From Ailanthus altissimus (Eukaryota > Streptophyta > Magnoliopsida > Sapindales > Simaroubaceae), in NCBI GenBank assembly GCA_946807835.1, contig OX327702.1:10602001-10666000 (forward strand): a DNA stretch of 64,000 nt, written 5' to 3'. The notes below the pieces were generated by a model, which worked only from the letters and a program-made list of their open reading frames with translations, searched no databases and was not told the DNA's origin. Position numbers and translations under genes: made by a program. Positions within the stretch are counted from its first letter, which is position 1, and each line of letters starts with the position of its first letter. Shown in pieces: positions 11,846 through 23,846 of the stretch.

Positions 11846-14050
11846 TTTTGTGTTTTCGTTACATTTTGGTGTTTTGAGAAAATAAATTTTGGGTACAATA
11901 AGTTTTATTTCAAATATAAAATAATTGTTAGTTTTTATCAAGGATTTACAGCAGAATTTAATATATAAAAAATTGGATAAATTTTTTTTAATCTTCCATT
12001 GAACTTTATGTATATAATTTAAGTAGAGAATTCAAAACAAGAATAATTACGAAAATATTTTGAATCAACATATAGTTTTTATTTATTAAAGAATTTTAAA
12101 TTAAATCTTTTGTATCATAATAAATAAAAGAGTAGGTTCTCAATTTTTTCTCTAAAGAAAAAAATACATATGATATATTTTTATTTTTAATCTTTTGTTT
12201 TCCTTTTATAAAGTCTTTAAAATAATAAATTATTATTATTTTAATTGAATAAATTTAATTAATAATATTTATTAATTAAATTATTATCTCTTAAAAAGAA
12301 TCTAATATACGTGAATAACAGAGAATCTCATTCTTTATGGTTAAAGGTTATAACTCTCAGTAATTAAGTATTGCAAAACTTTTAAAATAAATGAACTTAT
12401 AATTTTTTAATAAAAAGAAAATACTAAAAATAAAATAATTTTTATAATTTCAAAAATTATCTTTTAGACTTTATTTAATTAATTTTTTAAATTAAATATT
12501 ATATTTAGATAAGATATTATCTCTAAAATTAATTAATTTTTAATTAAATAAATTTATCCAAATATAAAAACATGTTTTTTTAAAATTATTTTTTGGACAC
12601 AACAATTGCATAATAAAATTAATTCTTTTAATTGTTCATTGTAATAAACTAATAGGTGATATTGAGGACCTGTGAACATACAATTTCAAACTTCAATAAA
12701 TTTTAGATAATTAACTAAAATTTTTAATTAATTAATTTAATTTATTAATTTCAATGTTATTCCATTAAAAATCTAAAATTGCACTTTTAAAATTACAAAT
12801 AGAATTTACTCATCATTAAACTTAAAGTAATCTATTAATTTAATCACAATATAAAATTCAATCTTCCATAAATGATTATAATTATAGCTAAGTCAAATTA
12901 TTATTTTACCCATTTAATTACTTTTTTGTGTTTTTGTTACATCTTAGTGTTTTGAGAAAATAAATTTTAAGTCCAATAGGTTTTATTTCAATTATAAAAT
13001 AATTGTTAGTTTTTTTCAAAGATTTACAGTGGAATTTAATATAAAAAGTTTTAGATAATTTTTTTTTAATCTTTCATTGAACTTTATGAATATATAGTTT
13101 AGGTAGAGAATTCAAAACAAGAAAAATTATGAACATACTTTGAATCCATGTATAATTTCTTCGATTTCTCCTTTTTTGCAATTAGTTTCGCTACAGTACA
13201 TGCTGCTCTAACTAATTTATTAAAGGATTCTAAACTAAACTTCTTATATCATAATAAGTGAAAGAGTAGGTTTTTAATTTTTTCTCTAAAGGAAAAATAC
13301 GTATAACGTATTTTTATTTTTAGTCTTTTGTTCTCCTTTTATAATGTCTTTAAAATAATAAATTATTATTATTTTAATTGAATAAATTTAATTAATAATA
13401 TTTATTAATTAAATTATTATCTTTTAAAAAATACCTAATACACGTGAACAATAGAGAATCCCACTCTTTGTGGTTAAGGTATAACACATAGTAATTGGGT
13501 ATTACAAAATTTTCAAAATAAACAAACTTATAGTCTTTTAATAAAAAGAAAATTTTAAAAATAAAATAATTTTTTTTTGATAATTTCAAAAATTATCTTT
13601 TAGACTTTATCTATTTAATTTTTTAAATTAAATATTATATTTGGATAAGATAGTATCTCTAAAATTAATTAATTTTTAATTAATTAAATTTATCTAAATA
13701 ATAAAACATGTATTTTAAAAATTATTTTTTGGACACAACAATTGCATAATAAAATTAATTCTTTTAATTATTCATTATAATAAATTAATAGGTGGTATTG
13801 AGGACCTATGAACATATAATTTTAAGTTCCAATAAATTTTAGATAATTAACTAAACTCTTTAATTAATTAATCTAATTTATTAATTTTAGTGTTATTCCA
13901 TTAAAAACCTGAAATTGCACTCTTAAAATTGCAAATAGAATTTACTTATAAAACTTAACGTAATCTATTAATTTAATCATTATATAAAATTCAACCCTCC
14001 ATAGATTATTCATAATTAGAATTAGATCAAATTATTTTTTTACACCTTTA
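11846..14050. repeat. Tandem duplication, about 1.08 kb, across a host/LTR boundary
   Basis: Two direct copies are offset by 1078 bp: about 11846-12922 and 12923-14050. Each contains the same ~80 bp of host flank, then ATAAT, then the TGTTAG start of the Copia-2 LTR and nearly 1 kb of LTR. Because host flank and LTR are copied together, the duplication followed the insertion of Copia-2. The breakpoints share a short TTTTGTG-like tract. Confidence 0.85.
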
Positions 14051-14389
14051 GTTACTTTTTTATCCTTACCTACTATTAATTTGTCAGTGAATAGTTAATT
14101 TATAATCTTGTTATAAATTGAGCACTTCAACTATTTAGTTTTAGAGCTAACACTTAAGAGAGTCTTATTTCTAACTTCCGTTAGGAAGAAATAGATTTTA
14201 TATCTGTAAATCACATTACAACTACTTATTTTAAATACCATAAACATAAGTTTATGGTCACTCAGAATTAAGGTTGATCTATATATGATCATCAGTTAAC
14301 ATTATTTGAATTCTTAATTAACAACAATATTTTTCATAAGAATCCAAACTACATCTAGTCTGGTTCTATATAATCATATTATATAAAAT

Positions 14390-14847
14390 GCCTTCTTATA
14401 ATGTCACTACATTAGCCGGATAAAATTATTACATTCTCTATGTCTATGGACTGCACTAGTAATATTTAATTAAAGATCCTAAATTTTAATTAATTTATTA
14501 TAGACTTTTTTTGGTTTATTATCCATTAACTTTAATCCTATTATATATAACAATTATATACTAAGGTTATGATCACATAAATAAACTCGAAATTGTTTAA
14601 TACTTACGTCATAACATTATGAATATTTTTCAAGTATAAAATTACAACTTTATTTATTTCATAAAAATAGTATTTATTTCATAAAATACTATTTATTTCA
14701 TAAAATACTTTCATTATAATGTCATTATATTAGTAATTCGGATAAAATTACTACATTCTCCATGCCTATGGACTGCATTAGTAATATTTAATTAAAAATC
14801 TAAAATTTTAATTAATTTATTATTGACCTTTTTTGGTTTATTATCCA
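14390..14847. repeat. Internal ~320-bp-offset duplication in the Copia-2 left LTR
   Basis: The block around TATGGACTGCACTAGTAAT near 14445 is repeated around 14765, with the same flanking AT-rich sequence. Between the two copies are three short repeats of a TTTATTTCATAAAAT unit (14652-14705). The right LTR has only one copy, so the duplication is specific to this end. Confidence 0.75.
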
Positions 14848-17800
14848 TGTTACGCCCCAGATCCAAAAGGATCTGACACGCAACATGACTTAATGATGTG
14901 CACTTATAATTAATATTGCGTAATAATTTCAAACTTAATTTTAATATAAGAATCTTTAGTAAGTTCATCATAAAACTTAAACCATGAACATACTTGATAG
15001 AATATAAATCAAATATAATCATACTTAAAATAATTATACATAAGTACTTATTCACAAGGGATAGATCAAATCTTTCAAGCTATTAAACATTTAGCAACCT
15101 AGCAACATAAGGAACCCAAAGGACAGTAAAGTCTTGCCAAATTCGTTAAGTATACATGTACTTTATTTACCTGAAATCATTATAAACTATAATGAGTATA
15201 AAATTCTATAAGCATACTGGTTTTTTTATATACCAAAATATGTATATATATATATATATACACACATACACAATGCATTAGCATGATATGTCATGATGGA
15301 TCATAATAGAAAATCTTATCAAAATCACAAGTCAAGTAAGTACTTACACATTCTTTCAAAATATATAATAGGAATACCATCACTAAATTATTACTTAGTA
15401 GGACTTTCATATCACATATCATATATCATATAGTAAGCCAAATGCCACCCATCGATGACATACCGTATGAGAGGAATAACACAAGTGAGGTTTAAATTAC
15501 ACATATATAACACTTATGCCTGAAGGTAAGAGCCAAACCCTCACCCTGATCATCAGTGAGTCCTCTCACATACACAAATACGCCACCATATGAATGTGAT
15601 GATTCACTCTTCATGTAGGTACCTATAGGATTCTCTCTACATACGAAACACATAACACATACGAATCCCAAAGGAGATACCACACATAAATGCTCCACAA
15701 ATCATATAAGGTGCCTACTAAGTAAATAGTGAGTTCAAGCATCCTTAAAACACAAAGTTTTCTTTGTTAAACACATTTTATTTTGAAAGCTCACTTTCAA
15801 AAATACATATATGTCATGTATGTCCATGCTCACATTCATAAATACATGTCTTTCACATTTCATATCAAAATATACTTTGACATAACATAAACATATTACA
15901 AGGCACATTCACAAATTCATGCATAAACAATTATTATGTTTATTATGATCTCAGTAAAAGTCTAATATACTTCCTGATAAGGGTTTATTAAGTCTAATAT
16001 TTTCACTTTTAAAATTAATATTTATTCGTAGAAATTAAGATTATTTAACTTTTGATGTATTTTATTATTACTTTTGTAGGTTTGAAGTCAATGAAATAAA
16101 TAGGGTCGAAACTCTTGTGAAAATAAGTTAAAAACATCAAATTGCTATAGTGAATTGCTACAGTTATTCAATACATTAATATGCTATAGTACTCAGTGCC
16201 ACAGCACCCATAAACGAGTACTGTGATGCCTAAAATAGTGTCTCAGTACCATAGCGCCTAGGATTCAGCACCGCGGCGCACGAACAGTGACGGTGAACAA
16301 TAACTCATAAATAGTAATCTTATTTTGACTTGTATTTGATGCTTAATCGTAATTTGAAGACAAAAACTTATAAATAGAAGGCTAAAAAAACCCTAATTAA
16401 AAAAAAGATGGAGGAGAAAAAAAGAGACAAAAACTTAGAGAAATAATTCACAACACAAAATCAAAGATCAAAGCCAAATATTGAAGAATCAAGATCAAGA
16501 TTCAAACTTCAAGTCAAGATTGAGGGAGAAGCACATTAAGGAGTCACTTTGAATAGTTTTTCTTCTCTTTCTTTATTATTATGCTCTTAATCTTGTTGAT
16601 CTTTATGAATTGATTTGATACTTTTAATTTTATGATGAGTTAAATTGTTCATCTAAGATTAGACTATGTGAATCTAGTATGAATTTTGATTGTGTTAATT
16701 TTTAGTTTATGAACTTGATACATTCAATTGATTCATTCTATCTTGTGTTTAATGTTTGCATTATACCTGATCAAATTTTGAATGATTGAGGAACCATGAT
16801 GAACTCGACGGAGAGATTTATGTGTTTAGCCTATGATAGTTTGATGCATGATTATAGGGTAACAACTATGAGTTCCATCTAGGATAAACATATACCTAGG
16901 TGGCATGTATGGTATAATTTAGACTTGATCTTAATGAATTACATTCTGATTTTATTACCATAAACATATAGGTGATTGTTAGAATGTGTAATATAGTCAC
17001 TTGACCATCGACAAAGGTTTATGATGAGATTAGTATCTAAGCCAATCAATTGGCATTATGGGATTAACTAAGTGGTTAATAAGTCCAATAAAATATTAGG
17101 AGACAAGTCAAAACCCTAAATTATCTTTATTTATGAATTCTACCATTTACTTTGTTTAGTTTAATTGAAAGAGTTAGATTAGTTAATTAAATTTTAGAAT
17201 GTGATTTTCTAAATAAAAGTTAGGTAAGTATAATTTTAGTACTTGATTTATAGATTTAGATCGCATAGTCCCTGTAGGATTGATATCTGGACTTAAAATC
17301 CTATATTACTTGATACAATAGTGTGCACTTGCGCTTAGCTACTATAGTACCAATCACTTAACTCTCAGCACTTTCGAGTATAAGGTTTAATTCTCCTTAA
17401 CCTATCAATGGAGATAAATCATTTTATAAGCCTCACAATTCATACAAAATACTTTAAATAGCTCATAAAATTACACATATTACACTTATCACATCAAATT
17501 GGTCTAATGACGTAGTTTCTGAAAACCTGTCATTCTGATCACTTATACTTAATAAAATTTTCTGATATATCAAATGATGTCCAATTACTCTAAAATCAAA
17601 ATATGTCATTCTTGACTCATATATTCTTCTTATATATGGATATTATTTTATAATTCCTACACAATCCATTTCATAAACACCATTAAATCTAAACTATTAT
17701 CCTGACAGAATCAAGATATTTACTGGATAATATTCACTCTCCTAATTTAATAAAATCATATACTAACTCAAAAATTATAAAACTACTACAGAATTACTCT

Positions 17801-18805
17801 TGAGACATAAAAAAATTCATAATAAATGTTTTACTTCAAAATATCAGCCAAAAGTATTTTAAAACTATTTTATTCCATAACTTAAAAAATATATTGATCA
17901 AACAGCACAATGAGCTGATACACTTTAGAAAATCATAACAATTGTATCACATTGATCTAAATGCGTAATTTTGAATATGTCATATTACGCATATAAAAGT
18001 ATTATATTCCAAAAATTATTAATTTTTGAAGATCATTTAGTAGATCAAAATTTGTTCATCAATTAAGTATATTGTTAATGCAGAAAATTTTCAGAATTTT
18101 AGAGTCATTTGTGTAAATTAACTAAAAATTCAATTTGTGAAATTTTTAATCGATTCAAAGTCTCAAATAATTTTAAATATTTTTAGTTTCATATTATCAA
18201 AAATCAAAACCAGAATCAAGGTACAAAAATTTATAAAATTCTCGGATCAAGATACTATCAAACAGAAATTCTACAAATTCATCATGATTTATCAAGTTAT
18301 CCATATAATCATCATTAATTCTCAATATATCTCACAAAATTCACATCAAATCCCCAATTTTGCATATTTCTAGAAATTAAAACTTAAAGAAATTAACTTA
18401 ATTAACACCAATAAATTGAGAAAGAGTTATAATATACCTTTTAAAACTTAAAATTTTAATTTCTTCTTCTCTTTCTCTCCTCTTTATTTCTCTCTTTTCT
18501 CTCTCTAAAAAGGGTGGTTCGACCAAAAAATGAGTGAATTAAAGTTTAAAATGTGTATTTTTATACTCAGAGGCTAATTTTAGTATTTATGAATAACCCT
18601 CAAAACTTTTAAAGTATTATAATTTGGTCCCTAAAATAGATCTAAAGTCTTACAAATAAACCCAATACTAATAATAAGACCCTAATCAATTAAAAAAAAC
18701 TAATAACAATACATAAATCAAGTATCACTTACGTACAAATAAAATATGAATATTACATATACATAAATGTTTATTCTTACCAGTTATAGATAAGCAGTTA
18801 TCACA
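14848..18805 (-). mobile_element. Solo LTR, Ty3-gypsy Tekay-like, inside the Copia-2 LTR
   Basis: The insert starts TGTTACGCCCC and ends TTATCACA on the plus strand. Read on the minus strand this is TGTGATAA...GGGGCGTAACA, an end common in Tekay/Del-type LTRs. Flanks are ATCCA (left) and ATCTA (right), a 5-bp TSD with one change, at a point where the host LTR sequence continues on both sides. No coding region or second LTR is present. It is 3.96 kb long, 1.38 kb of which is a further insert. A (TA)n tract lies at 15243-15262. Confidence 0.75.
15975..17356 (+). mobile_element. Solo LTR with TGATAAGGG start, nested third level
   Basis: It starts TGATAAGGG and ends CCAATCA. Near its end it carries the blocks 'gcatagtccctgtaggat' and 'gtgcacttgcg', which are typical of the 3' end of some gypsy LTRs. 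The same type of LTR occurs inverted at 57637-59109. The flanks CTTCC and CTTAA match only partly, so the right boundary is less certain. A GC-rich patch (16190-16300) resembles one in the 57637 copy. Confidence 0.6.
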
Positions 18806-18983
18806 ATCTATAAGTTTTTTTATATATAACAATTATATATTAAGGTTATGGTCAAATAAACAAACTTGAAATTTTGTAATACTTTTGTCATAACATTATG
18901 AACACTTTTCAAGTATAAAATTGTAACTTTATTTATTTCATAAAAATAGTACAAGTGCACACTTTAAGGCATTATCCTTAACA

Positions 18984-20050
18984 ATCACTCACTTATCTTA
19001 AAGCAGGTGAGACATATCTCTTAAAATCTTATCCTTCATATGACCCTTAAATGTCTTAGCTGGTAATATTTTGGTGAACAAATCCATAAGGTTATTCTTG
19101 GACATTATCTTTATAACTGTCACATCACCTCTATTCACGATTTTCGTAATCAGATAATACATCTTTTTTATATGCATTGCTCTCTTATAGCTCTTGGGTT
19201 CCTTTGAATTTGCCACTATCCCATTATTGTCACAGTATAGGGTCAATAGTTTATCTACATCTAGAACAACTTTCAGACCAGTGAAGAACTTCTTGAGCTA
19301 CACTGTTTCTTTTGCTGCTTTACAAGTTGTTATGTATTCAGCCTCCATGGTTGAATCAACAGTGCTAAATTATTTTACACTTCTCCAGACTATCACTCTT
19401 CCATTAAGAGTAAACACTGACCCAGATGTCAAATTTCAACTATCTTTATTTGATTGAAAATAAAAAAAATAGTGCAACGAGTAGGGTTCAAGTCTCCACC
19501 TGAATACGTAAGCATATAGTTTCTTATTCTGCGAAGATACTTGAGAATTTGTTTCACTGAAATCTAGTGAGCTAATCCAGGATTGGATTGATAACTATTG
19601 ACTATTCCCACTGCGTAGCAAATATTAGGTCTCGTGCATAGCATAACGTATATGAGGCTGTCAATTGCTAAGGCGTAGGGAACTCGTCTCATATCTTCTT
19701 CCTCCTAAGGTATTTTAGGACACTGCTCTTTAGAAAGAATAATTCCATGTCGAGTTGGTAATGACCCTTTTTGAAATTCTGCATTGAAAATTGCATAATC
19801 ACCTTATCGATATATAATGTCTAAAATAGTGCTAAGAGTTTGTTCTTGCGATCCCGAATAATTTGGATCCAATGACATAACTCGACTCTTCTAAATCTTT
19901 CATTTGGAATTATTCTGCTAGCCACTTCTTTACGTTAGATAGTGTTTTTTGTTCTTGATGTATTTTATATACAAAGTTCATCAACATTTTCTTCAAAATC
20001 ATAAGATTTCATTGTCTCATCAATCTTAAGTTGCAAGACCTTGAAGCTTA
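18984..20050 (-). pseudogene. Copia-2 RNase H and C-terminal reverse transcriptase remnant
   Basis: On the minus strand, 19246-18998 reads TLYCDNNGIVANSKEPKS followed by a KRAMHIKKMYYL block and LFTKILPAK, the Ty1-copia RNase H end. This is the 'CDNxGA...HIxxKYHLIR...DPxTKxL' pattern with changes. Upstream, to about 20050, is the YxxRPxI...LKYLRxxRNY connection region in pieces across frames. A polypurine-like tract lies between this and the LTR. Many stops and frameshifts are present; non-functional. Confidence 0.8.
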
Positions 20051-20058
20051 CTTAAGGC

Positions 20059-21252
20059 TAAGGCTGGGTACGGTTTGGTTTGGTTCAATTTTTTTCGAAA
20101 CTGAACTGAACTGATTTTTTTAAAGGAGAAAAATCGAACTAGACTGTACTGATTTTTTTTTTGATTTTTGATTTTTTTTGTTTAAAATTGTGGGATTTTT
20201 TAATTCATTTTTCAAATAATTTAGTAGATCATTTTAATTTATTTATTTTTTTTATTTTTCTTCATTACATGTTACATAAGCCACTAAATTTATTCTTATT
20301 TAATATATAAGTCTTTAAAAAATTAAGTTGACTAAATTATTATATATTATACGTTACATTACATGTTATATATTATCTAATAAAAAAAATTCATTACACG
20401 TTACATAGGCTACTAAATTTATTCTTATATATTATATAAGTCTTAAAAAAATTAAGTTGACTAAATTAATATATATTACACGTTCCATTACACATTATAT
20501 ATTATATAATAAAAAAAATATTTCATTACACATTACATAAACTACTAAATATATTTTTATATATTACATAAGTCTTTAAAAAATTAAGTTGACTAAATTA
20601 TTATATATTACACGTTATATATTATATAATCCAAAAAAAATTTCATTACATGTTATATAAGCCATTAAATTTGTTCTTATATATTATATAAGTCTTTAAA
20701 AAATTAAGTTGACTAAATTTTTATATATTTCGGTTTTGGGCTATTTTTTGAGTTTTTTTTATTTATTTTAAATTCTAGGCTTTTTTAATTCAATTTTTTT
20801 AAATAATTTAGTAGATTAGTTTTTGACCTAATTTTTGGGTTTATTTCATATTAACATAATTACAATTTGCTTAATTTGAGATAAATTTAAACTTTTATTT
20901 ATTAATAATATACTAATTTTTAACAATATCCAAAAAATAAAATTCTCATATTTAATGAAATTACAATTAGGGTTTTGTTTTCAAATTTTGATTATAATAA
21001 TGAGTAAGTGAAATTATGTGTGGGTAAATAGGTATTTGTATTTTCAAACCCCCAATTATTTAGTGCAATGTGGCAATGTAATTAAATTTTACCAAAAAAA
21101 ATTCTATTTTTTGGTTCAGTTATTTTTTTTTAGAAAACTGAACTTGATTGGTCGGCGGTTTTCCCAAAACAAAAATAATTGAACCGATTTTTGTGGTAAA
21201 AAAAATATTGAACCGGCCGGTTCGGTTATTGATTTTTTTTTGTCCACCCTTA
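20059..21252. mobile_element. Non-autonomous hAT-like DNA transposon (1194 bp)
   Basis: It is flanked by perfect 8-bp copies of CTTAAGGC (20051-20058 and 21253-21260), the TSD length of hAT elements. The ends are imperfect inverted repeats: TAAGGCTGGGTACGG on the left, and TAAGGGTGGACAAAA on the complement of the right. Subterminal regions carry GGTTTGGTTTGGTTC and GGCCGGTTCGGTT, the ACCGAACC-type motifs common in such elements. No transposase is encoded. Confidence 0.85.
20272..20735. repeat. Minisatellite inside the hAT-like element, about 4 x 120-130 bp
   Basis: Copies start near 20272, 20390, 20522 and 20641. Each contains TTCATTACATGTTACATAAG or a close variant, then ACTAAATTTATTCTTAT, AAGTCTTTAAAAAATTAAG and a run of TTACACGTTA-like motifs. 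The last unit is partial. Confidence 0.8.
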
Positions 21253-21372
21253 CTTAAGGCCATAAATGGACTTGAGCAATTTTAAGACTTTTTGCTCCTA
21301 GTCTTTCAACACGGACCCCTCTAGTTACATTATGTAGATGATTTCTTCAAGATAACTATTTAAAAAAATTGT

Positions 21373-22933
21373 TGATGAACACATGAAAATGCATATTTAT
21401 TAAGAGATTTAGTCACCATTTAATGTCATTAATTTTAGCATTTTTGTACTTTTAACTTGAAATAAAATGTTCTCCTTAAATTGTGATTAATGAATGTTAT
21501 TTGCACAGGTTTAGGTAAAATAGACATAACTCTCAATGTAGAAATCAAAATGAAAAAACTCTTAAACCTGAAGTAACATGACTCAATCTTACACAAACTT
21601 GAAGAACAGTTGAAAAGCCAAATCCAACATGTTATGGGCCAAAAATTGAGATACAATAGAATCGGGCTACAACTTCCGCTTAGCTTAACCCAACTCACAT
21701 ATTTGGACCGTATCTCACAAAATATGTACCTAATTGATATAATTCTTGAATCTGTGAAATACTGACTTATTATCAACAACTCGTATGTTGATGGTAAAGC
21801 CCAAATCAGCCATTATCATGGACCAAATTGTATTGCAAGTGGGTAAAAGAGTTGTTGGCCTAATTCTGATGTATATTTGGTATTTTGCCCATATCTCATT
21901 GGATACTCTTCCAATTTGTATGAAACTGGTGCCTATAGAAAGAAGAGACAAAATTCTACAACTTTTATGTTGGCCAAAAAAGCTACATCGATCATATACA
22001 TTATCAAAAAGGTGCTGCAAATGGGTGAACGAGTTGTTGGCCTAAATTATTGAAGATTGATGTCACATTTAACATATTTCCATTCATTGCCTATATAAAG
22101 ACACTCTTAGGACGTTTTCAACATTAGATAATTTTCTTTTTTTCCCCCCATTAACATGTATTATAATCTAGGCTAGAGTTCTTGGCAAGGCTAAGAGATA
22201 AACTTTTATGTGTAATAAATCTACTTCTATGCTTTAATTTGTTGTCAAGAGCTACAAATGTTTGTAAGTTTGATTATGCTTAAACTCTTATCTATTTTAT
22301 TTTATATAATCCAAAGGTTATAATGCTCATGTTTCATATATTTTCAATCATGCTTTCTTTATGTGATTCTTGTTGAATTATAATTGTTATTGGTTACATT
22401 ATTTTATTTGTTAATCTTTTACTGCAATATTGTCAATTGATATATTGTCGATCTTGGATAACATGTAAAAGCAATAAATGCTGATATTCAAGTTGATCTT
22501 TTACTGCAATATTGTCAAAATGATATGTTGTTGATCTTAGATAACTTGTATAAATGAACAGAATTTGTGTTAATGTTTGCAAAAGAGTTTAGTCATATCA
22601 AATGCATGTGTTATCAAATGTGCTATATTTTATATATCTTCTGATTGATTGTTTAGATGTAAAACTGTCAATTGAGTTATAAATATTGAATCAAAGTGTA
22701 GAGTAGATTTATAAAGCATAATTGTGATTCTCGAAGCCTTGTTTAAATCATCATAAGAATTTTTTTTAATTCATAGACAATTCTATTACATCCATTTAAA
22801 CTAATTAATTAATTTTCTCCTTTGCTACTGCTTTAATATTTTACTTCACCAACCTATTTTGCCTAAAGCTTCCTCGTGGGATCGACAACTCAATTTATAC
22901 TACAATAGCCGCATTACATTTGGAGTGTAAATA
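21373..22933 (+). mobile_element. Gypsy-1 family solo LTR inside Copia-2
   Basis: It begins TGATGAACACATGAAAATGC and ends GAGTGTAAATA (the usual CA end is changed to TA). Perfect 5-bp flanks ATTGT sit at 21368-21372 and 22934-22938. It is similar along its whole length to the LTRs at 47903-49466 and 54973-56518. Small frames within it recur in those copies and are not genes. Confidence 0.9.
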
Positions 22934-22938
22934 ATTGT

Positions 22939-23841
22939 CTTTACGTCCATGTGTCATATCTCATAATTGAGACATGTTGCAATGGATAAGAGGATGTGAA
23001 TAGATTTAAGCATGCTACTAATGAGAAAGTCTCCTCATAATCGACTCCCTCTCTTTGGGTAGAACCCTTTACTACTAGCCTTATTATGAAAGTTTCTACT
23101 TTTCCATCCATACTTCTTTTCTTCTTAAAAATCCATTTGCACTCAATAGGACTAACATCTTTAGATGGATTTATAAGTTTTTAAACTGAATTGGTGTACA
23201 TGGACTCCATTTCTTGGTTTATTGTTTCTTACCATTTTTCTTTATTAGAATCCTCTATTGCATGTCTATATGTCAATAGATTATTTTGGCTTGTGTCAGA
23301 CACAACTATTTGTACCTCTTCATCCTCTTTGTAACAAGTAGATAGTCTCACTACCCTGCCGCTAAGTTAAAGTGCCAAGGTACTTTGATCAAGAATAATG
23401 GTTTCCTGAACTTATCATTCACTAACTATTGTCAGTAAAAGTCTGATATGATCAAAAAGTATTTCCTCCTATACAAACTTATTGTGAGGTTTGAAGTTCG
23501 CTATATAGTTATTCTAAGAAAAGTTTCCTTTGTCAATATTTTCTTATTTTCTTTATGACTATAAAACAAAACTCCCCTGGTGCCTTTAAGATAGCCTATA
23601 AATAAATACATTTTTGTTCACAGTTCTAATTTTTTGGTCTTTTCCTTCAGCACATGTGTCGAATACCTTCATATGCGAAAATGGCATAAACTAGGTTTAT
23701 TACTATTCTACTTCTCTAAGGGTAAGCTCTTGATATATTTGAAAGGTACTATATTCAAAATGTACCCCGCGATTTGTAGTGCACATCCACAAATGACAGC
23801 GACATTAAAGAGTCGTTCTAGTAAGGTTTTGTTTCAATGTT
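22939..23841 (-). pseudogene. Copia-2 integrase-to-RT linker remnant
   Basis: On the minus strand, pieces such as MYLFIGYLKGTRGVLFY (near 23610-23560) match the Ty1-copia stretch after the integrase core, where 'FxGYPKxTxGYxFY' is usual. Many stops and shifts. It continues the coding sequence cut by the composite LTR array on its right and the solo LTR on its left. Confidence 0.65.
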
Positions 23842-23846
23842 CTAGG

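Larger units (their letters stand above)
13004..18983 (-). mobile_element. Copia-2 left LTR (3' LTR in coding sense), interrupted
   Basis: The LTR sequence runs 13004-14847 and resumes at 18811-18983, ending CCTTAACA. It is interrupted by a solo LTR at 14848-18805. Without the insert it is about 2.0 kb against 1.7 kb for the right LTR. The excess is an internal duplication of about 320 bp (14390-14847). Confidence 0.82.

Noticed and set aside
15243..15262. (TA)n tract and other simple repeats (27090-27135, 28256-28270, 34500-34516, 37470-37490)
   Set aside because: Ordinary microsatellites within LTRs, with no further structure.
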